DNA of 64,000 bases from Streptomyces sp. DG2A-72. Lineage in GTDB: Bacteria > Actinomycetota > Actinomycetes > Streptomycetales > Streptomycetaceae. The notes beneath the pieces were generated by a model. It was not told where the DNA came from. It made no database searches and saw only the letters and a list, made by a program, of their open reading frames with translations. The position numbers and the translations under genes were made by a program. Positions within the stretch are counted from its first letter, which is position 1. Each line of letters starts with the position of its first letter. Shown here in pieces: positions 51,238 through 61,271 of the stretch. The DNA lies in the NCBI RefSeq assembly GCF_030499575.1, contig NZ_JASTLC010000001.1, positions 3,248,001-3,312,000 on the forward strand, written 5' to 3'.

Positions 51238-53106
51238 CTATTTCTTGCCCTTGCCCGATCCGGCGCTCTCGTCGCTGGACAGAACGGCGATGAAGGCCTC
51301 CTGAGGAACCTCCACGGAACCCACCATCTTCATCCGCTTCTTGCCCTCCTTCTGCTTCTCCAGCAGCTTCCGCTTACGGGAGATGTCACCGCCGTAGCAC
51401 TTGGCGAGGACGTCCTTGCGGATGGCTCGGATGGTCTCGCGGGCGATGACCCGGGAGCCGATGGCCGCCTGGATCGGCACCTCGAAGGCCTGCCGCGGAA
51501 TCAGCTCGCGCAGCTTGGCGACGAGCCGCACACCGTACGCGTACGCGGCGTCCTTGTGCGTGATCGCGGAGAAGGCGTCCACCTTGTCGCCGTGCAGCAG
51601 GATGTCGACCTTGACCAGGCTGGAGGTCTGCTCGCCGGTGGGCTCGTAGTCCAGCGACGCGTAGCCACGCGTCTTCGACTTCAGCTGGTCGAAGAAGTCG
51701 AAGACGATCTTGGCGAGCGGCAGCGTGTAGCGGATCTCCACCCGGTCCTCGGACAGGTAGTCCATGCCGAGGAGGGTGCCGCGCCGGGTCTGGCACAGCT
51801 CCATGATCGAGCCGATGAACTCCGTGGGCGCAAGGATCGTGGCGCGTACGACGGGCTCGTACACCTCGTTGATCTTGCCCTCGGGGAACTCGCTCGGGTT
51901 GGTGACGGTGTGCTCGGTGCCGTCCTCCATCAGGACCCGGTAGACCACGTTCGGCGCGGTCGCGATCAGGTCGAGCCCGAACTCGCGCTCAAGCCGCTCA
52001 CGGATCACGTCGAGGTGCAGCAGGCCGAGGAAGCCGACGCGGAAACCGAAGCCGAGGGCGGCGGAGGTCTCCGGCTCGTAGACGAGGGCTGCGTCGTTGA
52101 GCTGGAGCTTGTCGAGGGCCTCGCGCAGCTCGGGGTAGTCGGAGCCGTCCAGCGGATACAGACCGGAGAAGACCATCGGCTTCGGGTCCTTGTAGCCGCC
52201 GAGGGCCTCCGTCGCCCCCTTCTGCTGGCTGGTGACGGTGTCACCGACCTTGGACTGGCGGACGTCCTTCACACCGGTGATCAGGTAACCCACCTCGCCG
52301 ACACCGAGGCCGTCGGCGGGCAGCATCTCCGGCGAGTTCGTCCCGATCTCCAGCAGCTCGTGCGTGGCGCCCGTCGACATCATCTTGATGCGCTCGCGCT
52401 TGCTGAGTTGACCGTCGATGACTCGGACGTATGTCACGACGCCGCGGTAGGAGTCGTAGACGGAGTCGAAGATCATCGCGCGGGCGGGAGCGTCCTTGAC
52501 ACCGACCGGCGGCGGGATCTCGCGGACGACCCTGTCGAGCAGCGCGTCTACGCCGACACCGGTCTTGGCGGAGACCTTGAGGACGTCGTCCGGCTCGCAG
52601 CCGACGAGGTTGGCGAGCTCCTCGGAGAACTTCTCGGGCTGTGCGGCCGGCAGATCGATCTTGTTCAGTACGGGGATGATCGTGAGGTCGTTCTCCATCG
52701 CCAGGTACAGATTGGCGAGGGTCTGGGCCTCGATGCCCTGGGCGGCGTCGACGAGGAGGACGGTGCCCTCGCAGGCGGCGAGCGACCGCGAGACCTCGTA
52801 GGTGAAGTCGACGTGCCCCGGGGTGTCGATCATGTTGAGGATGTGCGTGTTGCTCTTGTCGTGGGTGGGGGCCCACGGCAGCCGCACCGCCTGGGACTTG
52901 ATCGTGATGCCGCGCTCGCGCTCGATGTCCATGCGGTCGAGGTACTGAGCGCGCATCTGCCGCTGCTCGACCACGCCGGTCAGCTGGAGCATCCGGTCGG
53001 CGAGCGTGGACTTGCCGTGGTCGATGTGCGCGATGATGCAGAAATTGCGGATCAGAGCCGGGGCGGTACGGCTCGGCTCGGGCACATTGTTAGGGGTCGC
53101 GGGCAC
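51238..53106 (-). CDS. lepA: Elongation factor 4 (LepA)
   Basis: A ribosome-bound GTPase that can back-translocate stalled ribosomes and affects initiation. At 622 residues it has normal LepA length. G motifs are AHIDHGKST near residue 25, RGITIKSQ near 65, DTPGHVDF near 95 and NKIDLPAA near 150; the LepA-specific C-terminal domain includes [16 protein letters not shown] near residue 590. The GTG at 53106 (AGGA upstream) is preferred over the ATG at 53166, which adds 20 unconserved residues. It is divergent from rpsT, the usual pairing. Confidence 0.97.
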   Translation of the reverse strand: MPATPNNVPEPSRTAPALIRNFCIIAHIDHGKSTLADRMLQLTGVVEQRQMRAQYLDRMDIERERGITIKSQAVRLPWAPTHDKSNTHILNMIDTPGHVDFTYEVSRSLAACEGTVLLVDAAQGIEAQTLANLYLAMENDLTIIPVLNKIDLPAAQPEKFSEELANLVGCEPDDVLKVSAKTGVGVDALLDRVVREIPPPVGVKDAPARAMIFDSVYDSYRGVVTYVRVIDGQLSKRERIKMMSTGATHELLEIGTNSPEMLPADGLGVGEVGYLITGVKDVRQSKVGDTVTSQQKGATEALGGYKDPKPMVFSGLYPLDGSDYPELREALDKLQLNDAALVYEPETSAALGFGFRVGFLGLLHLDVIRERLEREFGLDLIATAPNVVYRVLMEDGTEHTVTNPSEFPEGKINEVYEPVVRATILAPTEFIGSIMELCQTRRGTLLGMDYLSEDRVEIRYTLPLAKIVFDFFDQLKSKTRGYASLDYEPTGEQTSSLVKVDILLHGDKVDAFSAITHKDAAYAYGVRLVAKLRELIPRQAFEVPIQAAIGSRVIARETIRAIRKDVLAKCYGGDISRKRKLLEKQKEGKKRMKMVGSVEVPQEAFIAVLSSDESAGSGKGKK

Positions 53107-53327
53107 GCAGGGTCCTGTCTCTTGAGGCGCCTTATGCCTCGGGTCGGATCGATACGTAGGCTCCATGGTCCCACGGGCGGCGTCCGGACACCGTTTTGGG
53201 CCGTGGGCCGGGCCACTGGTACTCTGGGTGGCTGTGTCTCATGCCCTCTCAGCGCGAGGCACACCCCAAGAAAATCACCGGTGCGGGACCCGTGCGGCCC
53301 CGTACCAGAACCTGTAGAGGCTCATTC

Positions 53328-53594
53328 GTGGCGAACATCAAGTCCCAGATCAAGCGGATCAAGACCAACGAGAAGGCCCGGCTGCGCAACAAGGCCGTCA
53401 AGTCCTCCCTCAAGACCGCGATCCGCAAGGCCCGTGAGGCCGCTGCCGCGGGTGACGTCGAGAAGGCCACCGAGTACCAGCGCGCTGCTGCGCGTGAGCT
53501 CGACAAGGCCGTCTCCAAGGGCGTCATCCACAAGAACCAGGCCGCCAACAAGAAGTCGGCGCTGGCTTCCAAGGTCGCTTCCCTCAAGGGCTGA
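53328..53594 (+). CDS. rpsT: 30S ribosomal protein S20
   Basis: An 88-residue, Lys/Arg/Ala-rich protein that binds 16S r[28 protein letters not shown] at the start and [16 protein letters not shown] at the end are typical. The start is a GTG with AGAGG eight bases upstream. It is transcribed alone, divergent from lepA; a TACTCT box at 53219-53224 is a likely -10. A strong terminator lies 119 bases past the stop. Confidence 0.97.
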   Translation: MANIKSQIKRIKTNEKARLRNKAVKSSLKTAIRKAREAAAAGDVEKATEYQRAAARELDKAVSKGVIHKNQAANKKSALASKVASLKG

Positions 53595-53712
53595 CACTTG
53601 ATTTGACCGCCGGAGGGAATCGAGCGGGCCCTCTCTCATCCGCTCCCGTCCGGCACCCCGAGCCTGTACGCGGCCTGCGTTCGCCACGCGGGTACGGGCT
53701 CACCGTCTTGAA

Positions 53713-53764
53713 CCGAAGGCCCCGGCGTCTCGCCCTTCCCCAGGGCGGGAGCCGGGGCCTTCGG
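53713..53764. terminator. Strong hairpin terminator between rpsT and the SnoaL-like gene
   Basis: CCGAAGGCCCCGGC (53713-53726) pairs perfectly with GCCGGGGCCTTCGG (53751-53764), with a smaller hairpin CGCCCT-TCCCC-AGGGCG inside the loop. Its symmetry and place between convergent genes suggest it works both ways. Confidence 0.88.
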
Positions 53765-53774
53765 CATGCCTGCG

Positions 53775-54173
53775 TCACGTCCAGAAGTCGTTGGACTTGT
53801 CGAGGTCCGCGAGGCACTCGTCGAGATCGGTGATCTTGTCGCCGACGATCCGGAAGACGATGCCCCCGTCCTCGTCGATGTGCTTGTCGCCCCGGTCGGC
53901 GGTGAAGCGGTGCACGGTGACGGCGTGCCCGCGGCCGTCCACGAATATGTTGCGCAGCTCGACCTGGAGCGACCCGCCCGTCTCCGAGTAGAGCCGGGCG
54001 TAGTACCCGTCGAGGATCGAGTCGATCCCCTTGAAGTCCCCCGAGAGCGGGTGCGAGCCGGGTACGTGGTGCGTGCAGTCCCCGGTCATCAAGCCTCGCA
54101 GCGTGTCCATGTCTCCGCGCTGGAAGGCTTCGTAGCCCTTGCGGACGAGAGTTGCGTGCGGGTGTTCAGCCAT
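53775..54173 (-). CDS. SnoaL-like / NTF2-fold protein
   Basis: A 132-residue single-domain protein with the NTF2 alpha-beta barrel. Segments LVRKGYEAFQRGDMDTLRGLMTGDCTHHVPG at the start, and VDGRGHAVTVHRFTADRGDKH and DGGIVFRIVGDKITDLDECL at the end match the SnoaL-like group. The ATG at 54173 gives MAEHPHATLVR; an in-frame start at 54275 is less protein-like. Function is unknown; such proteins are enzymes or ligand binders. Confidence 0.85.
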   Translation of the reverse strand: MAEHPHATLVRKGYEAFQRGDMDTLRGLMTGDCTHHVPGSHPLSGDFKGIDSILDGYYARLYSETGGSLQVELRNIFVDGRGHAVTVHRFTADRGDKHIDEDGGIVFRIVGDKITDLDECLADLDKSNDFWT

Positions 54174-54240
54174 GCCAGTCGCCACCTTTCCGTCATATCG
54201 GCGATCTACGGCTGATACGCCCGATTCTCCTCTCTTCGGG

Positions 54241-55230
54241 CTACGCGCGCCCCCTGGACCGAGCGGCCCGCGCAATCGTGACGACCGCCTTCTCCAGCGC
54301 GTACTCGGGATCGTCCCCGCCGCCCTTCACGCCGGCGTCGGCCTCCGCGACGGCCCGCAGCGCCACGGCCACCCCGTCCGGAGTCCATCCCCGCATCTGC
54401 TGGCGCACCCGGTCGATCTTCCACGGCGGCATGCCCAACTCACGCGCCAGATCGGCCGGCCGCCCGCCGCGCGCCGAGGACAGCTTTCCGATCGCCCGTA
54501 CGCCCTGGGCGAGCGCGCTGGTGATCAGCACCGGAGCCACGCCGGTCGCCAGCGACCACCGCAGCGCCTCCAGCGCCTCCGCGGCCCGCCCCTCCACGGC
54601 TCGATCGGCGACGGTGAAGCTGGAAGCCTCGGCCCGCCCGGTGTAGTACCGCCCGACGACGGCCTCGTCGATGGTCCCCTCGACATCGGCGACAAGCTGG
54701 GAGACGGCCGAGGCCAGCTCCCGCAGGTCACTCCCGATGGAGTCGACGAGCGCCTGGCAGGCCTCGGGCGTGGCCGACCGCCCGAGCCCCCGGAACTCAC
54801 CTCTGACAAAGGCCAGCCGATCCGCCGGCTTCGTCATCTTGGGACACGCGACCTCCCGCGCCCCGGCCTTCCGCGCGGCGTCGAGCAGTCCCTTGCCCTT
54901 GGCCCCGCCCGCGTGCAACAACACGAGCGTGATCTCTTCGGCCGGCGCCCCGAGATACGCCTTCACATCCTTGACCGTGTCCGCGGACAGATCCTGCGCA
55001 TTCCGCACGACCACGACCTTCCGCTCCGCGAACAGCGACGGACTCGTCAACTCCGCCAACGTCCCCGGCTGCAACTGGTCCGACGTCAGATCCCGTACAT
55101 CCGTATCGGCATCAGCGCCCCTCGCCGCAGCCACCACCTCCCGCACAGCCCGGTCAAGCAGAAGATCCTCCTGCCCCACAGCAAGCGTCACAGGCACGAG
55201 CGGGTCGTCATCAACAGTCTTCCTGGCCAT
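54241..55230 (-). CDS. holA: DNA polymerase III delta subunit
   Basis: A 329-residue AAA+-related protein of the clamp-loader complex. It matches the actinobacterial HolA pattern: VTLAVGQEDLLLDRAVREVV at the start (GxExxLxxxA), RKVVVVRNAQDL near residue 75, then a helical collar domain with ADRAVEGRAAEALEALRWSL and a conserved C-terminal region (GMPPWKIDRVRQQMRGWT). The ATG at 55230 gives MARKTVDDD; two in-frame ATG/GTG codons upstream are less likely. It is separated from the N-acetyltransferase by a small hypothetical gene and about 200 empty bases. Confidence 0.93.
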   Translation of the reverse strand: MARKTVDDDPLVPVTLAVGQEDLLLDRAVREVVAAARGADADTDVRDLTSDQLQPGTLAELTSPSLFAERKVVVVRNAQDLSADTVKDVKAYLGAPAEEITLVLLHAGGAKGKGLLDAARKAGAREVACPKMTKPADRLAFVRGEFRGLGRSATPEACQALVDSIGSDLRELASAVSQLVADVEGTIDEAVVGRYYTGRAEASSFTVADRAVEGRAAEALEALRWSLATGVAPVLITSALAQGVRAIGKLSSARGGRPADLARELGMPPWKIDRVRQQMRGWTPDGVAVALRAVAEADAGVKGGGDDPEYALEKAVVTIARAARSRGRA

Positions 55231-55434
55231 TGCGACAAGCATGTCACGGCCCACTGACAACGGGGGAAGCAGCCAAGCTGCGGGCATTCGTGCCGCCTAG
55301 GGCGGCACGGGTGGGCGCAGGCGGCACCCCGTCAGCGCCGGGCTGCGCGACCCACCCCCGCCCAGCCCTCACGCCGGGCACCCTGCGAACCGAGCCCACC
55401 CCTCACTCACCCGGCAGGGCAACGCAACGCAGCG

Positions 55435-55680
55435 CTACGGCTCCTCCCGCCATCCCTCCCACTCCCCCACAAACGCATCCAGCTCCCCCGGATCCAACCG
55501 CCCCTCCTCATCCCGCAGAACCACAAGCCACTGCGCATCCTCCGCATCGTCCTCACCGGCCAGCGCATCCCGCACCACCTGCGGCTCCTCACGCACCCCG
55601 AACCGCTCCCCCAGCGCCTCCGCCACCTCTTCCGCGGCAGCCCGGTCAGGCAGCACCAGCACATGTCTCACATCACTCAC
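55435..55680 (-). CDS. Small hypothetical protein (81 residues)
   Basis: A soluble, acidic protein starting MSDVRHVLVLPDRAAAEEVAEALGERFG and ending DAFVGEWEGWREEP. It has a beta-alpha start like ferredoxin-fold domains. The GTG at 55680 is used with GGGGGC just upstream; an in-frame GTG at 55698 is the alternative. It ends 204 bases before holA. No family name is known to me, but the sequence looks coding: acidic and with no in-frame stop. Confidence 0.65.
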   Translation of the reverse strand: MSDVRHVLVLPDRAAAEEVAEALGERFGVREEPQVVRDALAGEDDAEDAQWLVVLRDEEGRLDPGELDAFVGEWEGWREEP

Positions 55681-55722
55681 GCCCCCATTTTCCGGCACCC
55701 ACCCCGCCCCCGAAGCACCAGG

Positions 55723-56556
55723 TCAGCCCTCCCGACCGGCCCCCCGAACCACCGGCACAGCCGCCAGCTCGATCCCGAACCTCTCCCGATACGCCGCAAG
55801 AACCTCCGCGTCCGACCCCAGCTCCCGCACCTCCCGCGCCCCGTCCGCCGCCGTCACCGTGAGCGCCCGCCCGCTGAGCGTGACCCTCCCTCCGTCCTCC
55901 GTGACCCGCGAGCACACCAGCGACTGCACGAAGTGCGAAGCCGCAGACGTGCTGTGCCACCACGCCCCGGCCACGAAGTCACCGAGCACCCGCGGCCGCA
56001 TCTCCAGCCGATACTGCGGGCTGCCGTTCCGGACGACGTCCAGATCGGGCGCCCCGGCCGAATCGCCCCGCACCCCGGCCGCGTCCGGCCCCGCCTCGAC
56101 GATCCGGAAGACTCCCCCGGGATCCCCCTGCTCCGCCCGCGCCCCGAACGCCAGCGGATAGTGACTGTTCGCCCCGAACCCCACGTCGGCCAGCCATTCA
56201 CCCCCGTCCACCGTGCGCACCTTCAGCGCGAGATGGTCGTACGGGATCCCCAACCGCCCCTCGTCGCCGTACACCCGCGCCGCCAGCAGCGTGACGTCGT
56301 AGCCCAGCGCGGTCAGCAACGCCCCGAACGTTCCGTTCAGTTCGTAGCAGAACCCGCCCCGCCGCGCCCCCACCACCTTGTCCAGCAGCCGTTTCTCCTC
56401 CAGCACGATCTCCTCGCCGAGATGGATCGACAGGTTCTCGAACGGAACGTTCTGCAGATGCCGCAGATGCAGCTCGCGCAGGACGTCGACGGTGGGCCAC
56501 GCCGGGTGCTCTACTCCCAGGCGACGGAGATAGGCATCAACCTCTGCGGAATTCAT
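55723..56556 (-). CDS. Arylamine N-acetyltransferase
   Basis: A 277-residue acetyl-CoA-dependent acetyltransferase of the NAT family, acting on arylamines or, in actinomycetes, in pathways such as ansamycin closure. The catalytic triad is visible: Cys in RRGGFCYELN near residue 70, His in YDHLALKV near residue 108, Asp in LADVGFG near residue 123. The N-terminal helical domain includes HLRHLQNVPFENLSIHLG. It starts four bases after the comEC stop, so it is probably part of the com transcript, an unusual place for it. Confidence 0.93.
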   Translation of the reverse strand: MNSAEVDAYLRRLGVEHPAWPTVDVLRELHLRHLQNVPFENLSIHLGEEIVLEEKRLLDKVVGARRGGFCYELNGTFGALLTALGYDVTLLAARVYGDEGRLGIPYDHLALKVRTVDGGEWLADVGFGANSHYPLAFGARAEQGDPGGVFRIVEAGPDAAGVRGDSAGAPDLDVVRNGSPQYRLEMRPRVLGDFVAGAWWHSTSAASHFVQSLVCSRVTEDGGRVTLSGRALTVTAADGAREVRELGSDAEVLAAYRERFGIELAAVPVVRGAGREG

Positions 56557-56560
56557 GCCC

Positions 56561-59101
56561 TCAGTCTCGCGCCACGAGCAGCTCTCCGCCCGTACCCGCG
56601 ACAGCCAGGGCCCCGTCCTCGTCCGTGCGCAGCACCACCGCTCCCTGCGCCCGCAGCGCCGCGACCGTACCGGGGGCGGGGTGCCCGTACGGGTTGTCCC
56701 GACCGCAGGAGATCAACGCCAGTCGCGGCGCGACCCGGCGTATCAGCTCCGGCTCCTGATAGGCGGAGCCATGGTGGGCCACCTTGAGCACGTCCACGCC
56801 GCGCAGCCACGCCCCCGCCGGTGACCTCAGCAGCGCCTGCTGGGACGGAGGTTCGAGGTCCCCGAGCAGCAGGAGCCGCAGCCCCGCCGACCGGACGAGC
56901 AGGCTGACACTGGCGTCGTTCGGCCCCTCCGCGTCCGGCACCGACGCCGCATGCGGTGGCGGCCAGACGACCTGCCAGCTGAGCGCCCCGCTGCGCCGCT
57001 GTTCCCCGGCGACGGCTCTCGTCACCGGAATGTGCCGGGCTGCGGCCTCTCTCCCTACGAACTCCGCCTGGTCCTCCGGCTCTTCGAGTCCCGTCGTCTG
57101 GATCGCACCTACCGCGCGCCCGTGCAGCACCCCGGGCAGACCGGCCACATGATCCGCGTGGAAATGGGTCAGGATCACCAGCGGAACCCGCGTGATGCCG
57201 AGTGTGCGAAGACAGCGGTCGGCCAGCCGAGGATCCGGCCCGGCGTCCACGACCACGCCGGCGCCCTCACCCGCCGCGAGCACCAGCGCGTCCCCTTGTC
57301 CCACATCGCACATCGCCATCCGCCAGCCCGGCGGCGGCCACCCCGTGACCACCCTGGCCAGCGGCGGCGGCTGCACAACTGCCAGCAGAAGCAGCACCCC
57401 ACAGGCTCCGCACCACCAGGGATGCCGCAGCAGCCGGCGGCCGACCAGCAGGACCACCACCGTGACGAGCGCCAGCAGCGCTGCCCCGGTCCAGCTGCCC
57501 GGCCAGTCCACGCCCGCCCCGGGCAGCGCCGCCCCGGTACGGGCCACGTCCGCGATCCATCCGGTCGGCCAACTCGCGCACCACGCCAGCGCCTCGGCCA
57601 CCGGCATCGCCACCGGCGCCGTCGCCAGCGCGGCGAAGCCCAGCACCGTCGCGGGTGCGACCGCGAACTCCACCAGCAGGTTGCACGGCACCGCCACCAG
57701 GCTCACCCGTGCCGACAGCACCGCGACGACCGGCGCACACAGCGCTTGAGCGGCGGCAGCCGCGGCCAGCGCCTCGGCGAGCCGCGGCGGGACCCGGCGT
57801 CGTTGCAGCGCGGTGCTCCAGCGGGGCGCGAGCGTGAGCAGGGCGCCGGTGGCCAGCACGGACAGCAGAAAGCCATAACTCCTGGCCAGCCACGGGTCGT
57901 ACAGCACCAGCAGCAGGACGGCCGTCGCCAGCGCCGGGATCAGCGATCTGCGGCGTCCCGTCGCGAGGGCGAGCAGCACGACCGCCCCGCAGGCCGCGGC
58001 CCGCAGCACGCTCGGGTCAGGCCGGCAGACCACGACGAACCCGAGCGTGAGCGCGCCGCCGAACAGCGCGGTCGTCCGCAGCGGGATGCCGAGGCGGGGC
58101 GCGAGTCCGCGCCGCTCGACGCGCTGGGCCAGGCCGGGCGGTCCGATGAGCAGGGCGAGGATGATCGTGAGGTTGCTTCCGGAGACGGCGAGCGTGTGCG
58201 CGAGGTCGGTCTCCTTGAAGGCCTCGTCCAGCTCCGGAGTGATCCGTGCGGTGTCCCCGACGACCAGCCCCGGCAACAGCGCCCGCGCATCCGCCGGCAA
58301 CCCGTCCGTGGCCTCCCGCAGCCCGGCCCGCAGTCGCCCCGCGAACCGCTGCGCCGCCGACGGCTCCCCCACCACCTGCGGCACCGCCTGGTCCCGCACC
58401 CGCACCACGGCGGCGACCCGGTCCCCGCCCACCAGGGCAGGGGCCAGCCGTGCGGTGACGCGCAGCCGTGTGGAGGGCAGCAGCCGGAGCCACGGCGAGG
58501 CCTTCGGTCCCTCGGCGGTGGGGCGTGGCCCCGCGTCGACGATCAACAGCACCGGTGCCCGCGTCTTCACCGCCGTCCCGTCCGCCTTCTCGACGTGTCG
58601 CACGTCCGCGCCGATCAGCACGGCACTCGGCGCCGCGTGGTTCCCTCTGATCCGGGGCCGGGTGAGCCGGGGATCGGCGGTCACCTCGACCTCGGCCGTC
58701 ACGGTCGCGTACTCCCGCGCCAGCCCGGGCACCGGCCCGCGCCGCAGATCGGCCCCGTGCAGCCCGGCGGAGGCCGCGCCCGCCGCGACACAGAGGAGGA
58801 CCGCGGCGACCGAGATGCGGGACCATCGTCGCCGTATCGCCACCAGCACACCCGCCGCGACCAGGCACACTCCCGTGATGCCGGTGATCCACTCCGGCGG
58901 CGCGTCCAGCGCCAGCGCGGCCGTCGCCCAGGCAGCGAGCGCGGGCGGAACGAGTCGTAGGTCCGTCGGTCCTTCCTGTCGGGGGTGGGCAGCGCCGAGC
59001 CGGTTGCCGGAGGCGGTGTGCACCGAGGCGCGGGGACCGGCAACGCCGGTCTCGTCGGAGATATCGGGGGTGGCCGCACTGCGCCGACGGGCGGCACTCA
59101 T
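56561..59101 (-). CDS. comEC: ComEC/Rec2-family DNA-transport channel protein
   Basis: An 846-residue membrane protein. The N-terminal part (about 45-230) has two membrane helices and an OB-like DUF4131 domain. The competence domain (about 240-540) has many helices, including HTLAVSGSNLTIIL near residue 295. A C-terminal metallo-beta-lactamase domain (about 590-846) has DVGQGDALVL, ILTHFHADHVAGL near residue 650, LLLLGDLEP near residue 750 and KVAHHGS near residue 775. In competent bacteria it passes single-stranded DNA into the cell. Its ATG overlaps the comEA stop (ATGA). No natural competence is known in Streptomyces, so the role is unclear. Confidence 0.95.
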   Translation of the reverse strand: MSAARRRSAATPDISDETGVAGPRASVHTASGNRLGAAHPRQEGPTDLRLVPPALAAWATAALALDAPPEWITGITGVCLVAAGVLVAIRRRWSRISVAAVLLCVAAGAASAGLHGADLRRGPVPGLAREYATVTAEVEVTADPRLTRPRIRGNHAAPSAVLIGADVRHVEKADGTAVKTRAPVLLIVDAGPRPTAEGPKASPWLRLLPSTRLRVTARLAPALVGGDRVAAVVRVRDQAVPQVVGEPSAAQRFAGRLRAGLREATDGLPADARALLPGLVVGDTARITPELDEAFKETDLAHTLAVSGSNLTIILALLIGPPGLAQRVERRGLAPRLGIPLRTTALFGGALTLGFVVVCRPDPSVLRAAACGAVVLLALATGRRRSLIPALATAVLLLVLYDPWLARSYGFLLSVLATGALLTLAPRWSTALQRRRVPPRLAEALAAAAAAQALCAPVVAVLSARVSLVAVPCNLLVEFAVAPATVLGFAALATAPVAMPVAEALAWCASWPTGWIADVARTGAALPGAGVDWPGSWTGAALLALVTVVVLLVGRRLLRHPWWCGACGVLLLLAVVQPPPLARVVTGWPPPGWRMAMCDVGQGDALVLAAGEGAGVVVDAGPDPRLADRCLRTLGITRVPLVILTHFHADHVAGLPGVLHGRAVGAIQTTGLEEPEDQAEFVGREAAARHIPVTRAVAGEQRRSGALSWQVVWPPPHAASVPDAEGPNDASVSLLVRSAGLRLLLLGDLEPPSQQALLRSPAGAWLRGVDVLKVAHHGSAYQEPELIRRVAPRLALISCGRDNPYGHPAPGTVAALRAQGAVVLRTDEDGALAVAGTGGELLVARD

Positions 59102-60213
59102 GGCTGTACGAGATCCCGTAGATCGGCGAAGCGGCGGTCGCCGATGCCGTTCACCTCGCGCAGTTGGTCCACCGAGCGGAAGCCGCCGTGCTGGGTGCGG
59201 TAGTCGATGATGTGCTGCGCCAGCACCGGTCCCACGCCCGGCAGGGTTTCGAGCTGTTCCACGGTTGCGGTGTTGAGCGAGACCGGAGCCGTGGGAGCCG
59301 CCCCCGCAGCCGAGCCGACCGGGCCGCCTGCCGCCGTACCGCCCGAGACCGGACCGGAGCCCGAGCCTGCGCCGGGACCGCCGACGATGACCTGCTCCCC
59401 GTCCACGAGGAAGCGGGCGCGGTTGAGACCGTCGGTGTTCGTCCCGGGACGCACCCCGCCGGCCGCACGGAGTGCGTCGACGACCCGCGAACCCGCGGGC
59501 AGCCGCTGGATCCCCGGCTCCCGGACCTTACCGCTGACGTCCACCACGATCTCGGCCGCCGCGGTCCCTCCGGCGGTGGGGCCGCCGGGAGCCTTGCTCG
59601 GCTCGCCTTCCGCTTGCGCTGCTTCCGCGAACGGAGCCGCCGCCTGTACGACCTCGGGCGGGCGCACGGGCTGGGTCCGACCGGTCCAGAAGTGCTGCAC
59701 GGCGAAGGCCGCGGCGACGACCAGCAGCGCGGTGAGTGCGACCACGCTCCTGCGCTCCAGCCCGCACCGCGCCTGCAGCCACACGGGCATCCGCTCCCGC
59801 AACACCGGCCCGACCCGCCCTCGCCAAGCCCTCGCGCCCTGCCGGGCCTGGGCACCGGCATCGACGTCCGCGGCGGCGGGCGGGGCATGGTCGCCGGCTC
59901 CTCCGCCGGCGGGCGGCACATCGTCGCCGACATCCATGTCGGCGTACGGGATGTGAGGTTCGGCATACGGGACATCAGGGGCGCCCACGCCCGCGTCCCG
60001 ACCCGCCGTCACCTCTCCCGACTCCCGCCGCCGAACAGCCCGTTCGGCGAAGAGAACCTCCGCACGACGGCGGAGTTCTTCCGCCGATGCGTATGAGTGT
60101 CGGGCCCGGCTTCGGGAGTGTAGGCGGCGATGGCGGGTGCGGCTGTCGGAGGCGGGGCCGCGGCCCGGGCCGCTGCTTACGGTCGCTGTGCGTGAACGTG
60201 ATCGAAGTGCCAT
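59098..60213 (-). CDS. comEA: ComEA-like DNA-binding protein
   Basis: A 371-residue membrane-anchored protein. A long cytoplasmic N-terminal region rich in Arg/Ser, Pro and Ala (about 1-155) leads to one helix (about 160-180, SVVALTALLVVAAAFAV). After it come a SLBB domain (about 225-270, EIVVDVSGKVREPGIQRLP) and a helix-hairpin-helix pair at the end (LNTATVEQLETLPGVGPVLAQHIIDYR). HhH domains bind double-stranded DNA without sequence preference. The gene is coupled to comEC. The N-terminal extension is much longer than in Bacillus ComEA. Confidence 0.9.
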   Translation of the reverse strand: MALRSRSRTATVSSGPGRGPASDSRTRHRRLHSRSRARHSYASAEELRRRAEVLFAERAVRRRESGEVTAGRDAGVGAPDVPYAEPHIPYADMDVGDDVPPAGGGAGDHAPPAAADVDAGAQARQGARAWRGRVGPVLRERMPVWLQARCGLERRSVVALTALLVVAAAFAVQHFWTGRTQPVRPPEVVQAAAPFAEAAQAEGEPSKAPGGPTAGGTAAAEIVVDVSGKVREPGIQRLPAGSRVVDALRAAGGVRPGTNTDGLNRARFLVDGEQVIVGGPGAGSGSGPVSGGTAAGGPVGSAAGAAPTAPVSLNTATVEQLETLPGVGPVLAQHIIDYRTQHGGFRSVDQLREVNGIGDRRFADLRDLVQP

Positions 60214-60353
60214 GCGACGAGGATCGGGCAGCCCGGCCCTCTCGCGATGATCTTGGTCAAATCCCGGGGATTACCGGCGAGTTGTGGATAACTCCCTCAC
60301 TCACACGAGTGAGCCACCCGCACCCACCGCCGGAACCCGGCAGGCAGCCACTC

Positions 60354-61199
60354 TCACCGCGGCGACACCACAACCCCCAGCAACCCGGGCCCGGTATGCG
60401 CCCCGATCACCGCCCCCACCTCACTCACATGCAGGTCGGCGAGCCCGGGCACCCGCGCCCGCAGCCGGCCCTCCAGTGCCGACGCACGCTCATGGGCTGA
60501 CAGATGGTGGACGGCGATGTCGACCTGAGCGCCGCCCGCCCGGTCGGCCACGATCTCTTCGAGGCGGGCGATGGCCTTCGACGCCGTCCGTACCTTCTCC
60601 AGGAGTTCGATACGGCCGCCCTCCAGCTTCAGCAGCGGCTTCACCGCCAGGGCGGAGCCGAGCAGCGCCTGCGCGGCGCCGATCCGGCCGCCGCGGCGCA
60701 GATAGTCGAGGGTGTCGACGTAGAAGTAGGCGGACGTGCCCGCGGCCCGCTTCTCCGCGGCTGTGACCGCCTCGTCCACCGTGCCGCCGGACTCCGCCGC
60801 CTCGGCGGCGGCCAGCGCACAGAACCCGAGCGCCATCGCGACCATCCCGGTGTCCACGACCCGCACCGGCACCGGCGCCTCGCGCGCCGCGACGAGCGCC
60901 GCGTCGTAGGTGCCGGAGAGCTCGGCGGACAGATGCAGCGAAACGATGCCGGTGGCACCGGACTCGGCAACCCTGCGATAGGTCTCGGCGAACACCTCGG
61001 GGCTGGGGCGTGAGGTGGTGACGGGGCGGCGCTTCTGGAGCGCCTGGGCGAGGGAACGGGTGGAGATCTCGGTGCCCTCTTCCAGTGCCCGGTCGCCGAG
61101 GACGACGGTCAGGGGCACCGATGTGATGCCGTGGCGCTCCATCGTCCGCGGCGGCAGGTAGGCCGTTGAATCGGTGACGATCGCGACATGGCGGGACAT
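60354..61199 (-). CDS. DegV-family fatty-acid-binding protein
   Basis: A 281-residue protein of the DegV/FakB family, which holds a single fatty acid for phosphorylation by a FakA kinase in many Gram-positives. Visible are the start VAIVTDSTAYLPP, the TSRPSPEVFAE motif near residue 63, the IVSLHLSAELSGTY box near residue 85, DTLDYLRRGGRIG near residue 165 and LLKLEGGRIELLEKVRT near residue 190. It lies 140 bases upstream of comEA, with no gene in that gap. Confidence 0.93.
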   Translation of the reverse strand: MSRHVAIVTDSTAYLPPRTMERHGITSVPLTVVLGDRALEEGTEISTRSLAQALQKRRPVTTSRPSPEVFAETYRRVAESGATGIVSLHLSAELSGTYDAALVAAREAPVPVRVVDTGMVAMALGFCALAAAEAAESGGTVDEAVTAAEKRAAGTSAYFYVDTLDYLRRGGRIGAAQALLGSALAVKPLLKLEGGRIELLEKVRTASKAIARLEEIVADRAGGAQVDIAVHHLSAHERASALEGRLRARVPGLADLHVSEVGAVIGAHTGPGLLGVVVSPR

Positions 61200-61271
61200 G
61201 AGCTGGAGGTTACCTGGCGTAGTGCCCGGGCGGCAGCCCGGCCCCGCTGACTCGGGCGGGCCGGAACCGGA

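Noticed and set aside
55297..55375. A GC-rich stretch upstream of holA resembling another repeated Streptomyces intergenic sequence (GGGTGGGCGCAGGCGGCACC)
   Set aside because: It occurs only once here, so its repeated nature cannot be shown from the window.
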